A stretch of 64,000 nt of DNA from Tetramitus jugosus (lineage: Eukaryota; Heterolobosea; Eutetramitea; Acrasida; Vahlkampfiidae): contig OW569370.1 in the NCBI GenBank assembly GCA_937625935.1, forward strand, positions 62,001 to 126,000, read 5' to 3'. How positions within the stretch are numbered: the stretch's first letter is position 1; each line of letters starts with the position of its first letter. A program made the position numbers and the translations under genes. Below are positions 1-9,877 of the stretch, in pieces. The notes below the pieces were generated by a model that was not told the origin of the DNA, did no database searches, and saw only the letters and a list, made by a program, of their open reading frames with translations.

Positions 1-1
1 T

Positions 2-616
2 CGCTTCTATGTGAGTAAGCCAAACAATGTCATCACATCAATGCAATTCTTCCTGGGTGCCATTACCTATCCTGCATTTTTCGTCTGGGCCGTTTTGTTG
101 TTGCTCGTCAGTGTCATCTACTGGTTCATAAAGGAGAAGGGCAAGAAGAATATGGCCGTGATGAGCGAAGTGGAAAAGAAACGTTTTAGACAAATTGTAC
201 TGATCGTGTTTGGTTCGGTACTGTGTGCGTTTGGTGTGGCCTTTGCGATCGTGGTACCATTTTTCACAAGGCGTGAGACAAATGATGTGTGCTGTGTGTA
301 CTTTACGAGACGATTCAACTCGAATCAAACACCTGTGCAAAACTATGGTAACAATTGCAAGTACGTGTCATTCCTCAACGAAAAACAAAAGCTGCAAGAT
401 TATAAGAACAACTGTTTTGCTCAAGAGTCATACACAATCAAGTACAAGGCTCATATCTGGTGGTGGCTATTGCTCTGTGGAACCATACCTGGTCTCATAC
501 TGTACACTGTCGGTCACATATGCATCACAGTCGGTGTGTACAAGTTGCTCAGATTAGTCAAGAAGCAACACGTGGCACAAGGCGTCACAAAATTCCAAGT
601 AGGTTTCAATCACTAG
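2..616 (+). CDS. Multi-pass membrane protein, 5' end cut by window edge
   Basis: The frame is open from the first bases of the window, so the gene starts upstream; the GTG at 11 is not a real start. The visible ~204 residues have three hydrophobic segments: one near the N-terminus (TYPAFFVWAVLLLLVSVIYW), one in the middle (IVLIVFGSVLCAFGVAFAIV) and one near the C-terminus (WWWLLLCGTIPGLILYTVG). Between the second and third lies a ~60-residue stretch with five or six cysteines that probably forms a disulfide-linked lumenal or extracellular loop. The tail is basic. I do not recognise a family. An AATAAA lies 19 bp after the stop (635-640). GTGAGTAAG at 11-19 looks like a donor site, but the uninterrupted frame argues against splicing there. 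Confidence 0.6.
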   Translation, partial: RFYVSKPNNVITSMQFFLGAITYPAFFVWAVLLLLVSVIYWFIKEKGKKNMAVMSEVEKKRFRQIVLIVFGSVLCAFGVAFAIVVPFFTRRETNDVCCVYFTRRFNSNQTPVQNYGNNCKYVSFLNEKQKLQDYKNNCFAQESYTIKYKAHIWWWLLLCGTIPGLILYTVGHICITVGVYKLLRLVKKQHVAQGVTKFQVGFNH

Positions 617-682
617 AATTCACCTCGAACAACGAATAAACAAGTAAAACAGATCTAACAATTGACACAATAAGTTGTTTGA

Positions 683-1054
683 TTATATATCATCCTTGTC
701 CACTGGTTCAAACAATCCAATCATGTGCCCGTCAGGTGCTCTAAGTGATGCAATCTTTCCATGCGAAGGATACTTGATTGGTCCGTCCAATGAAGCTCCC
801 AGCTCTATGCACTTGTAGATGACTCGATCCATCTGTTCGACATTGAAGCACAAGAATGGTGAGTATCCGGTCGTTGCAGGTGCTTCTCCCTCGACCTTGT
901 TCAGCGCAATTTTAATTTGACCTGATTCAAGCTCTGCCCAGTGATCATTCACGAAATTTACTTTGCATCCAAGTGCTTCCTTGTAGAATGTAACAGATTT
1001 GGGAACATCCTTGATCAGGAGCATGACATTCTTGAGAGCAATTCGTCCACTCAT
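683..1054 (-). CDS. VOC / glyoxalase-bleomycin resistance family protein
   Basis: A 123-residue protein of the size of a single VOC (vicinal oxygen chelate) module pair. It has the family's opening beta strand (KNVMLLIKDVPKSVTFYKEA), the 'FYKEALG' helix, a second half beginning FLCFNVEQMD, and the closing strand APDGHMIGLFEP, whose Glu is the usual C-terminal metal ligand. VOC proteins include glyoxalase I, dioxygenases and epimerases; the substrate cannot be read from the sequence. It is divergent from the SAP gene, and the 168-bp gap holds an E2F-like palindrome. The start is the only ATG that gives the complete first strand. Confidence 0.8.
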   Translation of the reverse strand: MSGRIALKNVMLLIKDVPKSVTFYKEALGCKVNFVNDHWAELESGQIKIALNKVEGEAPATTGYSPFLCFNVEQMDRVIYKCIELGASLDGPIKYPSHGKIASLRAPDGHMIGLFEPVDKDDI

Positions 1055-1115
1055 GTTTTTAGTTTGGTTTGGTCGGCGAAAAAAGAATTTGATTTGTTGA
1101 TCCTTCAGTCAAGTG

Positions 1116-1127
1116 TTTGGCGCCAAA
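1116..1127. promoter_or_regulatory. E2F-like palindrome TTTGGCGCCAAA
   Basis: A perfect 12-bp palindrome matching the classical E2F/DP site (TTTSGCGCSAAA). It sits 95 bp upstream of the SAP-protein ATG and 61 bp upstream of the divergent VOC gene. An identical copy occurs at 27781-27792. The assignment to E2F is by motif only. Confidence 0.5.
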
Positions 1128-1222
1128 AAGTCCAAATTTTTTATCGTTAGCCACACCATAACTCTTCTGGGAATTCACAAAACAGAACAAGCAGCAAGAA
1201 GTTCATCACTGTTATTTCAATA

Positions 1223-2839
1223 ATGATTGTCATATCAAGAGCAAATGTTATCAGGAGGAGAAGGAAGCCTCTGGTGCTACCAGAGCAACACAACAAGGAG
1301 AATGAACCCAAAACAACAGTTGATCTTAAAAATTCTTCTTCTTTAGTTAGCAAACAGCCGCAACAACCATCGATGGACAGTGTAGTGGGAACACCTAGGA
1401 GAGGTCTTCAAGATCGTAAAGCATTGGGTACTCTGACTCCTACTGCGAAAATCAATAACCCAACAACAACTGTTGTCACTTCATTGGTTTGGTCAACACA
1501 TACCGAACAACAACCAACAAAAACAAACGCTGACGATGATAAAGAAGGACCATTGAAACGCAGACGAAACAAACGGAAAAGAAACTACACTATTCTTCAA
1601 AGTGCACCTGAAGAGACATGTGACATTAGTGCAGCAGCTGTACTTGTAGTTTCAAATGAAAACAAAAGCAGTTCCGCAAGCAACGAAACAGAAGTCACTG
1701 AGATACAGCCTTCTATGGAGTGTATAGAAATGGAGGAGGCGACCCAGGAACCACAAACAAAAGTTATCTCTAGAAAGAATGTCAAACGAAGACGCAGAGT
1801 ACAGTTAGCAGAGGAAAGAAACGAACAATTCTCGGTGGAGGCAAGAGACGTACATAATCAAATTGATCACTCTAGAGCAAATCAAGCCTGTAATGATGCT
1901 GACGATGAGAGAACTCCAGTCACTCCAGTCGCGCCCAAGGATTCCTCCATTTTTGTTGCTGTGGGCAAGTCACCAAGAACGCCCTGTCGTCTCACACCAA
2001 GAACACCAATGTCGCGAAATCGAAATCGATTAATGACACCTCGATCTACCAGTAGAAGCACCAGTCGCAGAACAAGCTTCTTTTTGTCACCGAACACTGT
2101 TGATATCATGAAGCAAGATGGACGCTATGTTCAAACACCAGTTTTTGACCGTACAATGTCATATCAAAACTTTGTCAACCTGCGAAAGTACAAACGAAAG
2201 AGTACTGAACATCGACCATCGATTGCCTTGGGAATCTCTGTGTCTGATCTGGTGCAATGGTATACGCTAACCGAGCTGAGGTCATACTGTACTTTAAACA
2301 ACAGCAAGTCATGTGGAACGAAGCAGGAGCTTGCAGAACGAATTGTGTCAGAGGTGATACCTCGGCAGGGACCAAACCTCCTCACAACTCCAATGGCAGT
2401 GAGCAAAAACGAACGACACAGGAATGCCTCTCATGCTTCGAGTAAATACTTGTATTTTAATGTTTCGGATGACGAGGATATTGGGCGAGACGATGATAAT
2501 GACTATGGAGAACAGGAAATCTTGTCAGAAGAGTTGCAGTATCTGCGGTTTGAACACGATCCTAACTATGTGTGCCGGAAGCGATCTCGTTCTGCAATAA
2601 TACAAAACAATGAAGAGGAAGAAGGAGAATACAGTCTAAACTTTGACTATTCCAAAGAATCGAAAACAAGACTAGCCAACTTGAGTGTATTGGATTATTA
2701 TCAGGGATTGAAGCTGTACACTCCAGAACTCATGAAGCAATATTGCCGACAGCATAGTCTAATCCATTCTGGCAACAGACAGACACTGAAAAAACGAATA
2801 TTGTCATACATTGAGAAGACTGATGTATGGAAGCAGTAA
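1223..2839 (+). CDS. Nuclear protein with two SAP-like motifs, KEN box, D-box and CDK sites
   Basis: A 538-residue, mostly disordered basic protein. A SAP-like helix-extension-helix (LTELRSYCTLNN...TKQELAERI) lies at about residues 347-374, and a second (LMKQYCRQHSL...RQTLKKRILSYI) closes the protein; SAP motifs bind DNA. The N-terminus carries KEN (25-27, in HNKENEP) followed by RKALGTL (65-71), a KEN box plus D-box as in APC/C substrates such as securin. About a dozen S/T-P sites cluster at 245-285 (KSPRTPCRLTPRTPMSR), typical CDK targets. The basic block VISRANVIRRRR at residues 3-14 is repeated as VISRKNVKRRRR near residue 180. Together with the upstream E2F-like site this suggests a cell-cycle-regulated chromatin protein. 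The family is not recognised; the degrons are inferred. Confidence 0.7.
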   Translation: MIVISRANVIRRRRKPLVLPEQHNKENEPKTTVDLKNSSSLVSKQPQQPSMDSVVGTPRRGLQDRKALGTLTPTAKINNPTTTVVTSLVWSTHTEQQPTKTNADDDKEGPLKRRRNKRKRNYTILQSAPEETCDISAAAVLVVSNENKSSSASNETEVTEIQPSMECIEMEEATQEPQTKVISRKNVKRRRRVQLAEERNEQFSVEARDVHNQIDHSRANQACNDADDERTPVTPVAPKDSSIFVAVGKSPRTPCRLTPRTPMSRNRNRLMTPRSTSRSTSRRTSFFLSPNTVDIMKQDGRYVQTPVFDRTMSYQNFVNLRKYKRKSTEHRPSIALGISVSDLVQWYTLTELRSYCTLNNSKSCGTKQELAERIVSEVIPRQGPNLLTTPMAVSKNERHRNASHASSKYLYFNVSDDEDIGRDDDNDYGEQEILSEELQYLRFEHDPNYVCRKRSRSAIIQNNEEEEGEYSLNFDYSKESKTRLANLSVLDYYQGLKLYTPELMKQYCRQHSLIHSGNRQTLKKRILSYIEKTDVWKQ

Positions 2840-2992
2840 AGAAGTCAATTTTTTTGTTATCTTCCCTCAACCAAACCAAGAAAAAATGAAAGGGAAGAAC
2901 ATCATATGATGTGAGGTGCTAATAAAAAGCAAACAGAATGAAAGTGAGAAACAAACACATCAGCTAGAAACGCCATCATAACTCAAAAACAA

Positions 2993-4261
2993 ATGAACGC
3001 GAGAGTAAAGGCAGTCCTCCTGACATGTATTGTGGTTTTCATTGTGTTGCAAGGAGTATTCGATATCAAGCGGTCAAAGGTAATTCGACCTGGTAGTGCA
3101 CAAGTAGACTCCCAAGATCTGATAAGAAATGAACCTGATGAAGTCTTACCAATCGGTAACGTAGAATCATCCTTCAACCTTACTAAAAAGTATCTCATTA
3201 CAGTTCACAAGTCAGGGTTGAACAATTATGTCAGGGCTTTAGCTGATGCCGCGTACCTTTTGGTACAAATGAATGACACGAGTATCACACTACTCATACA
3301 TCCGAACATACAGAACGCACACTCGAAATCGAAAGCATTCACCAACGGGGGAAGAGGAAAGATTCTATTCCCTAAGATTAGTGAACGTAGTCTACAATTC
3401 TCTGAATTATTTCAACTTCCAACAGGTTCTCTTCACACCGTAGTTCATCGAGATAATGGGAATGCCACTACGAGAGTGACAAATAACTTTCGATTGAACT
3501 ATGAGATTGCAACTCCAAAGTTGTTACGTGCTTTGATCAAGGAAACAAGTTCGAATCGATCACCATTCAAAGTTGGTAACTGTTGGAGAGAAACCAACAT
3601 CGTCGAACAGAAATCGAAAGAGTTTATCAAATGTATTGCCCGCCACTTTCGGAACGATGCCCAACTAGTAGCTCTTCATATGCTGTCAACAAAAAATTTG
3701 GGAGTGGAGAATGTTCCTGATTTACAACCATCTCTCTATGAAATGATCTATGCCACATTTCATACACAGAACAGTATTGATATTAGAGAGTCAACCATCA
3801 TGATTCATCTGAGATTGGGAGATTTCAAGAAATATTGTACTGGACAAATTGATTGTTATTTCGACATGGCCGATGTGGAGCCTCATATTCTACAACTCCA
3901 AAACACTACAGGTGCCAAGCATGTTCTAATCATGACTAATCCCATTCCGAAATTCAAGAGGGACAACGATCCGACAATTGCGATTATCCGTAAACATCCA
4001 GACTGGCACTTAAGTATGGACATGATTGAACAAAGCAAGAGCATTCCCCGCAGGATGAAACAAGATATCAATGCATTTCTCGTATTGGAAATGGCTGCTG
4101 CTATTTCTTCCAAGTACTTCGTTGGAAATCGAATTTCGACCGTAGCTCGATCCATTGCTCTCCTTCGAAAGAGACAGAATAAGGCTCAAAGCACTGCCAT
4201 CAGTTTCACAACACTGGTAGGGGTCCCAGGTTGTTTCCAGTGTGCAGACCTTTTTGTATGA
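2993..4261 (+). CDS. Type II membrane glycosyltransferase, fucosyltransferase-like
   Basis: 422 residues. A single hydrophobic segment at residues 8-22 (VLLTCIVVFIVLQGVF) after a short basic N-terminus marks a Golgi signal anchor. The lumenal part has HLRLGDF near residue 269, resembling the HxRRxD motif of GDP-fucose transferases, and a later segment AAAISSKYFVGNRISTVARS that matches the 'FIGN..S..S' donor-site block of the alpha-1,2/alpha-1,6 and O-fucosyltransferase superfamily. Several N-glycosylation sequons are present. The likely role is transfer of fucose from GDP-fucose in the Golgi. The Leu in place of the usual second Arg of motif I is a caution, so donor and acceptor are uncertain. 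Confidence 0.55.
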   Translation: MNARVKAVLLTCIVVFIVLQGVFDIKRSKVIRPGSAQVDSQDLIRNEPDEVLPIGNVESSFNLTKKYLITVHKSGLNNYVRALADAAYLLVQMNDTSITLLIHPNIQNAHSKSKAFTNGGRGKILFPKISERSLQFSELFQLPTGSLHTVVHRDNGNATTRVTNNFRLNYEIATPKLLRALIKETSSNRSPFKVGNCWRETNIVEQKSKEFIKCIARHFRNDAQLVALHMLSTKNLGVENVPDLQPSLYEMIYATFHTQNSIDIRESTIMIHLRLGDFKKYCTGQIDCYFDMADVEPHILQLQNTTGAKHVLIMTNPIPKFKRDNDPTIAIIRKHPDWHLSMDMIEQSKSIPRRMKQDINAFLVLEMAAAISSKYFVGNRISTVARSIALLRKRQNKAQSTAISFTTLVGVPGCFQCADLFV

Positions 4262-4462
4262 TAAAGAGACACAAGAAGAGACACAGCTCTCTGAATTGGA
4301 ATGTCCTAAAACCCGGTTGTATTTGTGGCATTCCTGTCGTAAAATTGTACCACAACAAAAATCTCCTTTGTTCCGGTCAGTTCAAAACAAAGATCAAACA
4401 ACAACAAACAAAAACAAGTACAATTCTTTGAACAAAACAAGTAAGATCTGAGTGAGTGAAAA

Positions 4463-5944
4463 ATGGTGTTTCATCGTTTGTTGAACCTTGTATCTCCCAT
4501 GGGTGACCTACCTAGACCTACTGGCCGTTTCCAAAACAATATCGCTACTCAGGAACTGTTGTTGCATGAAGAGAAGCTCTTGTTGTGCAAGGTGTGGTAT
4601 CCAAGCAACATTGACTTTACCAATAGCACCACTAGTTGTAACGAAGAAGAAGAAACCTTGTTCCATCGATCTGAATACGTTCAATCGAAATACTTTCCCT
4701 ATTTGAGCTCTGTGCTCAGTATGCCACTGTTTTTGGTGCGTAGATACTTTTCCATTGGAGTTCACAGTTGGAGGCGAGGATCATTGGACAAGATAAATGA
4801 GATGTCAACGAAGGATGAAACACTCAAGCAATACCAAGAAGAAGCAGAACTTGCACTCCATTCATCCATTGACAAGTATCCATGTGTTGTATTTTGTGCT
4901 GGTCTCTATGGCATGCCAGAACACTATACTGCCATTTGTGAGGAGTTAGCATCGCATGGCTATGTTGTGTTGGCGCCGTATCATACGGATGGGAGTTGTC
5001 CTGCAGTGTTGACCGAAATGGGGGAAATTCATTGGGAGCAGGGCAAGGAGCACTATGTCGATGTGACTCGAATGGAGGACAAGGAACATGTCAAGACTGG
5101 AATGGAAAAGTATAGAGCGAGTCAAATTGAGATTCGAAGCTTGGATGTGTTGGAAGTGTTGAAAACATTGGAAGAGTATTGCAATCATGATGGATCTGTA
5201 AATAGTAGTAGTAGTAATCATACAAATGGTGGTAGTAGTGATCATAATAATGGCGATGTTTATCATGCAAAGGCGTTCCCAGGATTCGATATATTCAAGA
5301 ATCGGATCGATATGAATCGGTTGGCATGTATAGGACATAGTTTTGGTGGTGGAACAGCTGTGAGTGCAATTACGTGGATGCACGAACAAACCAATGAACC
5401 TTACTTTAAAATTGGAATATCTCTGGATGGATGGATGGAACCATTGAATTTTGGCAATGATCTGTCTAAACTGAGCCTAGACACAACAATAACAGCAGCT
5501 CACAACAATGGTAGTGGATCTGAATCGACAACTGAACCATTTCTACACCGATTAATCAAAATGAACCAAGCTCTTTCGATGAATGACAAGAGCAAGCCAC
5601 CAGTTCTTGCATTCATCAATAGTGAAGTGTGGCAATGGGAGGAAAACAAGAGAATTATGAAGCAAATTGCCGATTATTGGAGCAAAATGTCGCGAGTGTA
5701 CATGTGGTCCATGCCACAATCCGGACATCACAATTACAATGACATTGGCTTGTTGATGCCAAAGTTTGGTCGACTGATCAAGATCCTAAAAACAAATTTG
5801 GACCCTGTGAAGCACATGGCAGATTTGAATCAAAATTTGGTAGATTTATTGGAGCTTCATTTGAATTCTGCACAGAACAGTGCATCCCTCGAATCGAAAT
5901 TTGATTCATTCATTTACCAGAGCAAGCCAAGCTCCAACGAGTAA
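4463..5944 (+). CDS. Platelet-activating factor acetylhydrolase (plasma/type II family)
   Basis: 493 residues of the alpha/beta-hydrolase PAF-AH family, which removes the sn-2 acetyl or short oxidised acyl group from phospholipids (EC 3.1.1.47). The triad is readable: nucleophile Ser293 in GHSFGGGT, Asp322 in SLDGWMEP (compare LDAWM in the mammalian enzyme) and His422 in SGHHNYNDI. The typical ELASHGYVVLAPYHTDGS strand-loop and an N-terminal region starting at MGDLPRPTGRF are present. A Ser/Asn/Gly-rich insert of about 30 residues precedes the nucleophile elbow. No signal peptide is seen, so it is probably cytosolic like PAF-AH II. It converges on the F-box-like gene with only 32 bp between stops. 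Confidence 0.88.
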   Translation: MVFHRLLNLVSPMGDLPRPTGRFQNNIATQELLLHEEKLLLCKVWYPSNIDFTNSTTSCNEEEETLFHRSEYVQSKYFPYLSSVLSMPLFLVRRYFSIGVHSWRRGSLDKINEMSTKDETLKQYQEEAELALHSSIDKYPCVVFCAGLYGMPEHYTAICEELASHGYVVLAPYHTDGSCPAVLTEMGEIHWEQGKEHYVDVTRMEDKEHVKTGMEKYRASQIEIRSLDVLEVLKTLEEYCNHDGSVNSSSSNHTNGGSSDHNNGDVYHAKAFPGFDIFKNRIDMNRLACIGHSFGGGTAVSAITWMHEQTNEPYFKIGISLDGWMEPLNFGNDLSKLSLDTTITAAHNNGSGSESTTEPFLHRLIKMNQALSMNDKSKPPVLAFINSEVWQWEENKRIMKQIADYWSKMSRVYMWSMPQSGHHNYNDIGLLMPKFGRLIKILKTNLDPVKHMADLNQNLVDLLELHLNSAQNSASLESKFDSFIYQSKPSSNE

Positions 5945-5976
5945 AGTCAATAGTCAAACGTATTACATCACATTGT

Positions 5977-7032
5977 TCAACGTGGCCTATTAAGTAGTTC
6001 GGTCAGTACTTGCTGCGCGTAAGAAACTTCCCCTTGTAGATTTCGAGGTTGATAGACTGGGTTGAGTTGAGGAGATTGTGAACTTGGCCATTGACTTTCA
6101 CTTGCAAGTTTGTTTGGCTCTGGTGATATCAATCCGAAGGGAGGAGGTGGTGGAGGTTCCAGACCTCCGAGTTGAGCATTGAACTTTTGAGCGCGATGCT
6201 TCATATCAATCTTCTTGATTGCATCACTAAAATCATGTCCCAACTCATCCATGGTATATTTTTCACAAAAGTCTCTCTTTCTCGATTCAATGTCGTCCAA
6301 ACTGAACCAGTGCTGACACCTACTACATCGAAGAACCTTCTCTTGCTCTGTCTTTCTCAATTTGAATGCTTTCATAAATGACTCTCTGGGATTGACACCA
6401 CCGTGGAGCACACCGACGCGCGAACACGAAGCTGTCCAGTAATTTGTCGCCTGTTTCTTCAGACTCACATATTGTTCATACTGCAATGTCATACTGGAAT
6501 CGAGCATTATTGCACTATTCTCGTTGTGGTCGTTCTCGCCCCTTTCGCCATTCATCGTGATCAGTTTGACTTGATCATAACTCAAAGTATCCCAGTCGAG
6601 CAAATTGCGAACAGCATTGTAAAATGGCTTGGAAACAAATTGAATTGTCATGAGCAATTCAATGGCATCGACATAGAGCATCATGTGGAACAAGATGTCA
6701 CTGTGAAGAAAGACAGAGTGATCATATTGTTGTTGACTCTCCGAAGCACTTGCACCACCATTTGCACGTTCTTGTTCTTGTTGTTCCGAGAGCTGAAAAG
6801 TGCCTTGAACAATGTGTTGCATCTTATCATGCACCTTGAGCTCAATTCTCAACCTTTGAATCTCACTCACAGGCAAAGATAGCGGTTGTTCACCTTTCTG
6901 GATCAATATGTCAATGATTCGATTTCTTTCATCCCATGGAATGTAGTACTTCCATTCAACATCATCTCTGTAGTAAAGACGCAGAACACGATCTCTGGTC
7001 ATTTTTTGTTTTTTCTTTCTCTTTGAGGTCAT
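5977..7032 (-). CDS. F-box-like protein with CxxC segment and poly-Pro
   Basis: 351 residues, starting at the ATG at 7032 (the frame opens six bases earlier with GTG). The N-terminus is strongly basic (TSKRKKKQK). A degenerate F-box-like helical stretch (FLHSDILFHMMLYVDAIELL...VSKPFYNAV) lies near residues 110-143. It is followed by a cysteine pair, RCSRCQHWF, with a later Cys (DFCEKY) that may form an incomplete zinc site, and a seven-Pro run (GLEPPPPPPFG) in the Pro/Ser-rich tail. An SCF adaptor role is inferred from the F-box only; no substrate-binding repeat is recognised. It is divergent from the next gene across a 110-bp gap holding a TTGGGCGGGA box. Confidence 0.6.
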   Translation of the reverse strand: MTSKRKKKQKMTRDRVLRLYYRDDVEWKYYIPWDERNRIIDILIQKGEQPLSLPVSEIQRLRIELKVHDKMQHIVQGTFQLSEQQEQERANGGASASESQQQYDHSVFLHSDILFHMMLYVDAIELLMTIQFVSKPFYNAVRNLLDWDTLSYDQVKLITMNGERGENDHNENSAIMLDSSMTLQYEQYVSLKKQATNYWTASCSRVGVLHGGVNPRESFMKAFKLRKTEQEKVLRCSRCQHWFSLDDIESRKRDFCEKYTMDELGHDFSDAIKKIDMKHRAQKFNAQLGGLEPPPPPPFGLISPEPNKLASESQWPSSQSPQLNPVYQPRNLQGEVSYAQQVLTELLNRPR

Positions 7033-7102
7033 TGTCACTTGTTTCTTTGTGAGAAAATCTCTGTCCGTAAAAATATTCTTTTCTGTTCGTGAGAGTCAAT
7101 CA

Positions 7103-7112
7103 TTGGGCGGGA
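7103..7112. promoter_or_regulatory. Possible E2F-like box TTGGGCGGGA
   Basis: A GC-rich decamer in an otherwise AT-rich divergent promoter between the genes starting at 7032 (-) and 7143 (+). It resembles non-palindromic E2F sites (GGCGGGA). Weak evidence alone; noted because two perfect E2F palindromes occur elsewhere in the window. Confidence 0.25.
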
Positions 7113-7142
7113 TAATGTCAGAGTTCCAAGGAACAAAAACAA

Positions 7143-8932
7143 ATGACAGAAGCGACTGGTGGTGAGCACAAGGATAGAATTTGCCTTGAACAGGTTCTTC
7201 TCCTGGGTACAAGTTATACGTTTCTCAATCATGAACCGAAATGCCAAGCCATGATTGAAAGCTTGCTAAACGAGTCGCAATTATTGCGAACGAGACAAAC
7301 TGTGAAGGATTGTGTGGTTCTGACACAAGAGGAACTGCTGCATCTGGAGAAGAGTGAAATGGTGGACAGTTCAGAAACGATAAGCAGAAACAATAAGGAG
7401 AAATTCGTGCACATTGTATTGGCATTGGATCCTGTACGATTATTACCGAAAGAATCGAACAATTTCTTTGGTGGGAGGTTCATTGACAAGGACAGTGAAA
7501 TTGTCGTGTATGTCAAAGTAGATCTGGGTGTATCCTACTTCAAGACAATAGATGATAGTTCTGTGCATGTTCAAGTGTTTCAACCATCAAGGCTAAACGA
7601 TGTCTCCTCCAGCACTGCTGCCAAACAGCTGAAAGGATTCAAGGTGTTTGGTAGTTTACGATTTATGAAAAAGAAAAAAGACAACAACAGAGAATCAGAA
7701 GATGATACCATTGATTCTGTGCCATTGTTGAAGTTGGCAACACAAATGAACCAGAACAGAAATGATTTCGGTTTGTCCTTGTTGCTCCAGAGTGCAATCA
7801 TTCGATTCTTCAAGAGCTATTCTCGCTTCAGTGCGTTGTTCGATGACATTGTGAGAGGCAGCGTATTGTCTCGAATTGTCCAGTTGGTGCGATCAGAGAT
7901 ACAGACTTGCAATTCCAAGTGTTTGGTTTCAGGAAGAAAGATTACTTTGGGATATAGACCTGGCTTCGTGAATGCAATGAAGTATCTGGATCTTGCAAGA
8001 ACGTCTGGCTTTGGGTTCTCACTGCTGAGACATTATCTCAAATATGAGGAACCTCTCCTGCGATACATGTTGTCCAATATATGTACGGAACAAGAAGGCT
8101 ATCTTTCACCGTTCCCCTGCATCTATCATGAGAACCAGTTAAAATGGGGACGATTCGAGGGTATGAGACGTGCCAATAATTTATTGACTAGCATTCCGAC
8201 CCTCAATCGTCTGAAAGCGCTATTGGATGATCGTTTTCTTCAGACGGGCAAGGTCCGTGTGCTGTCAGATGACATTGTATGTATGCTCTCTCATGCCTCC
8301 TCTTTACACATTTGGTTAACTTTGGTTCGCATTTCAGATTAATCAAGTGCTGTGGTTAGTGTTGTCGAACAGAGTTTTCTTGAGTCCAACAACAGTACCC
8401 AACAGTAAAGCGATCTTTGGAAACAAAGCAAAGTTGTATGCATTCCTCTCGGTGGATAAAAGCTTTGAGGAGCAATACGAAAGTTTGTATCATTCATTTT
8501 GAACAGAATATCTTTCTGACTTACGTACTTACACTTTCATTATTGTCATTTTCATCAAAATCAGAGGAGAAGGCGGAATATCAGAACCAAAACGAAGTCA
8601 GAGACAAGATATCACTACTCTATCCACAAACTCATGAAAATCTCTGTTGGACACTCTCATCACCCAGAACCAATTCCGAACACTATTTTAGGTTCGTAGA
8701 AACAAAAACACCCGTTGTCCCAAACGTTCTCGAGTATGGTCTTATTGTCAAATATTTTGGAAAAAAGGAGACATCTTCGTGGGAAGAGAGATATGGACAG
8801 AGTGTGCGCCCAGAACTGGTGGTTCCTCGATTGTTGATCTGGTACGACAAGAAAGTGAAGGAACCAGAATCGGCCATCACTTCACTGGACGTCATCTCCT
8901 GGTGCGATCAATACAAGGACACGCAATACTAG
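7143..8932 (+). CDS. Unrecognised 548-residue protein, three exons
   Basis: Exons 7143-8276, 8338-8482 and 8565-8932. Intron 1 (61 bp, GTATGT...CAG) and intron 2 (82 bp, GTTTGT...CAG) restore one open frame; without them the frame closes. The predicted protein is soluble and mixed alpha/beta with no signal peptide or membrane segment. It has a beta-rich region near 85-150 (EKFVHIVLALDPVRLLP, SEIVVYVKVDLGVSYF), a helical middle and a C-terminal region ending PRLLIWYDKKVKEPESA. I do not recognise a domain. The splice model is well supported by phase; the function is unknown. Confidence 0.65.
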
Positions 8933-9101
8933 AATCGTCAGACGGTACTCAAGGAATAATAAAAAGAGAATTGCTTGAACTCCTAATTTGTAATCCTCTA
9001 AACACATACGTACATTGTATTGTTACAAATTGAAGGGTTTTGTTTTATTGCACAATAAAATCGGATAAGTAACTTACTTATGTCGTCCTCTCCTCCATCA
9101 T

Positions 9102-9716
9102 CTAATAAGTGCTTCCTTCTGTTGGCTGAGAGAGTGACTTGTTCTTTGGAGATCTCATTGCATCTCTCAACGCAGTCAAAATCGTTGCAATTGTCTCATT
9201 TCTGTTCCAAGCGGGTCCCAACTTTGTAAAGACACTCTTGTTGATCTCACCATTTGCTCCCACGCAATCCATGTTGATTCTCGTCACAAATCGAACCACA
9301 GGTGGTTGATCAGGGTACTGTTCACCACATGAAATGTTGACAGTGTAAATTCTTTGATCAAATTTGGTCTGTTTCATTCCATTCGCCGAACAAAAATCAA
9401 TCAATCAATCAATTATATAGTAGATCACACACCACCATTCGTTTGATTCATTTTCATTCATCATCCCAATAGATAAAAACAAAATAGTAAATATGTTGTT
9501 GAACAACAAAAAAATGAAATGTTCGAAAATGTGGGTGGTGGTTGTGGTGGTGGGTGACACACATACACTAGGTGGACCAATAATGGTTCCAGTCCATTCT
9601 CTCATCAAAATATCGTTACCATCTTTGAGACCGTAGCTGATGCTGTAGTCTCCGACGCCTTTTTCACCATTTTCCAATTCTTCCAAGAGTCTGAAATTTC
9701 TAGGTACCTTTGCCAT
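9102..9716 (-). CDS. MMS2: Ubiquitin-conjugating enzyme E2 variant (UEV1/MMS2)
   Basis: Exons (minus strand) 9567-9716 and 9102-9368; the 198-bp intron begins GTATGT. Splicing joins GTIIGPPS to TKFDQRIY, exactly as in human UBE2V1 (GPPRTNYENRIY). The 138-residue product opens [20 protein letters not shown], the UEV signature, and has [16 protein letters not shown]. There is no HPN motif and no active-site Cys, as expected of UEVs. It is expected to pair with Ubc13 to build K63-linked ubiquitin chains in DNA damage tolerance and signalling. The intron carries a GT-rich tract. Very close to family length. Confidence 0.93.
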
Positions 9717-9877
9717 CTTGTTGTTGTTGTTTTGTTGTGCTTTTGTTTTTTTTGGTGGTTTTCTTGCGGATAATTTTAGATCGAGTTCCAGACGGAAATC
9801 GAACGACGAGGGTTTGATTTACAATTTTCTTGTTGTGAAACAGTTTGAAAACAAGTTTAATGACTACACTCGAGTGA

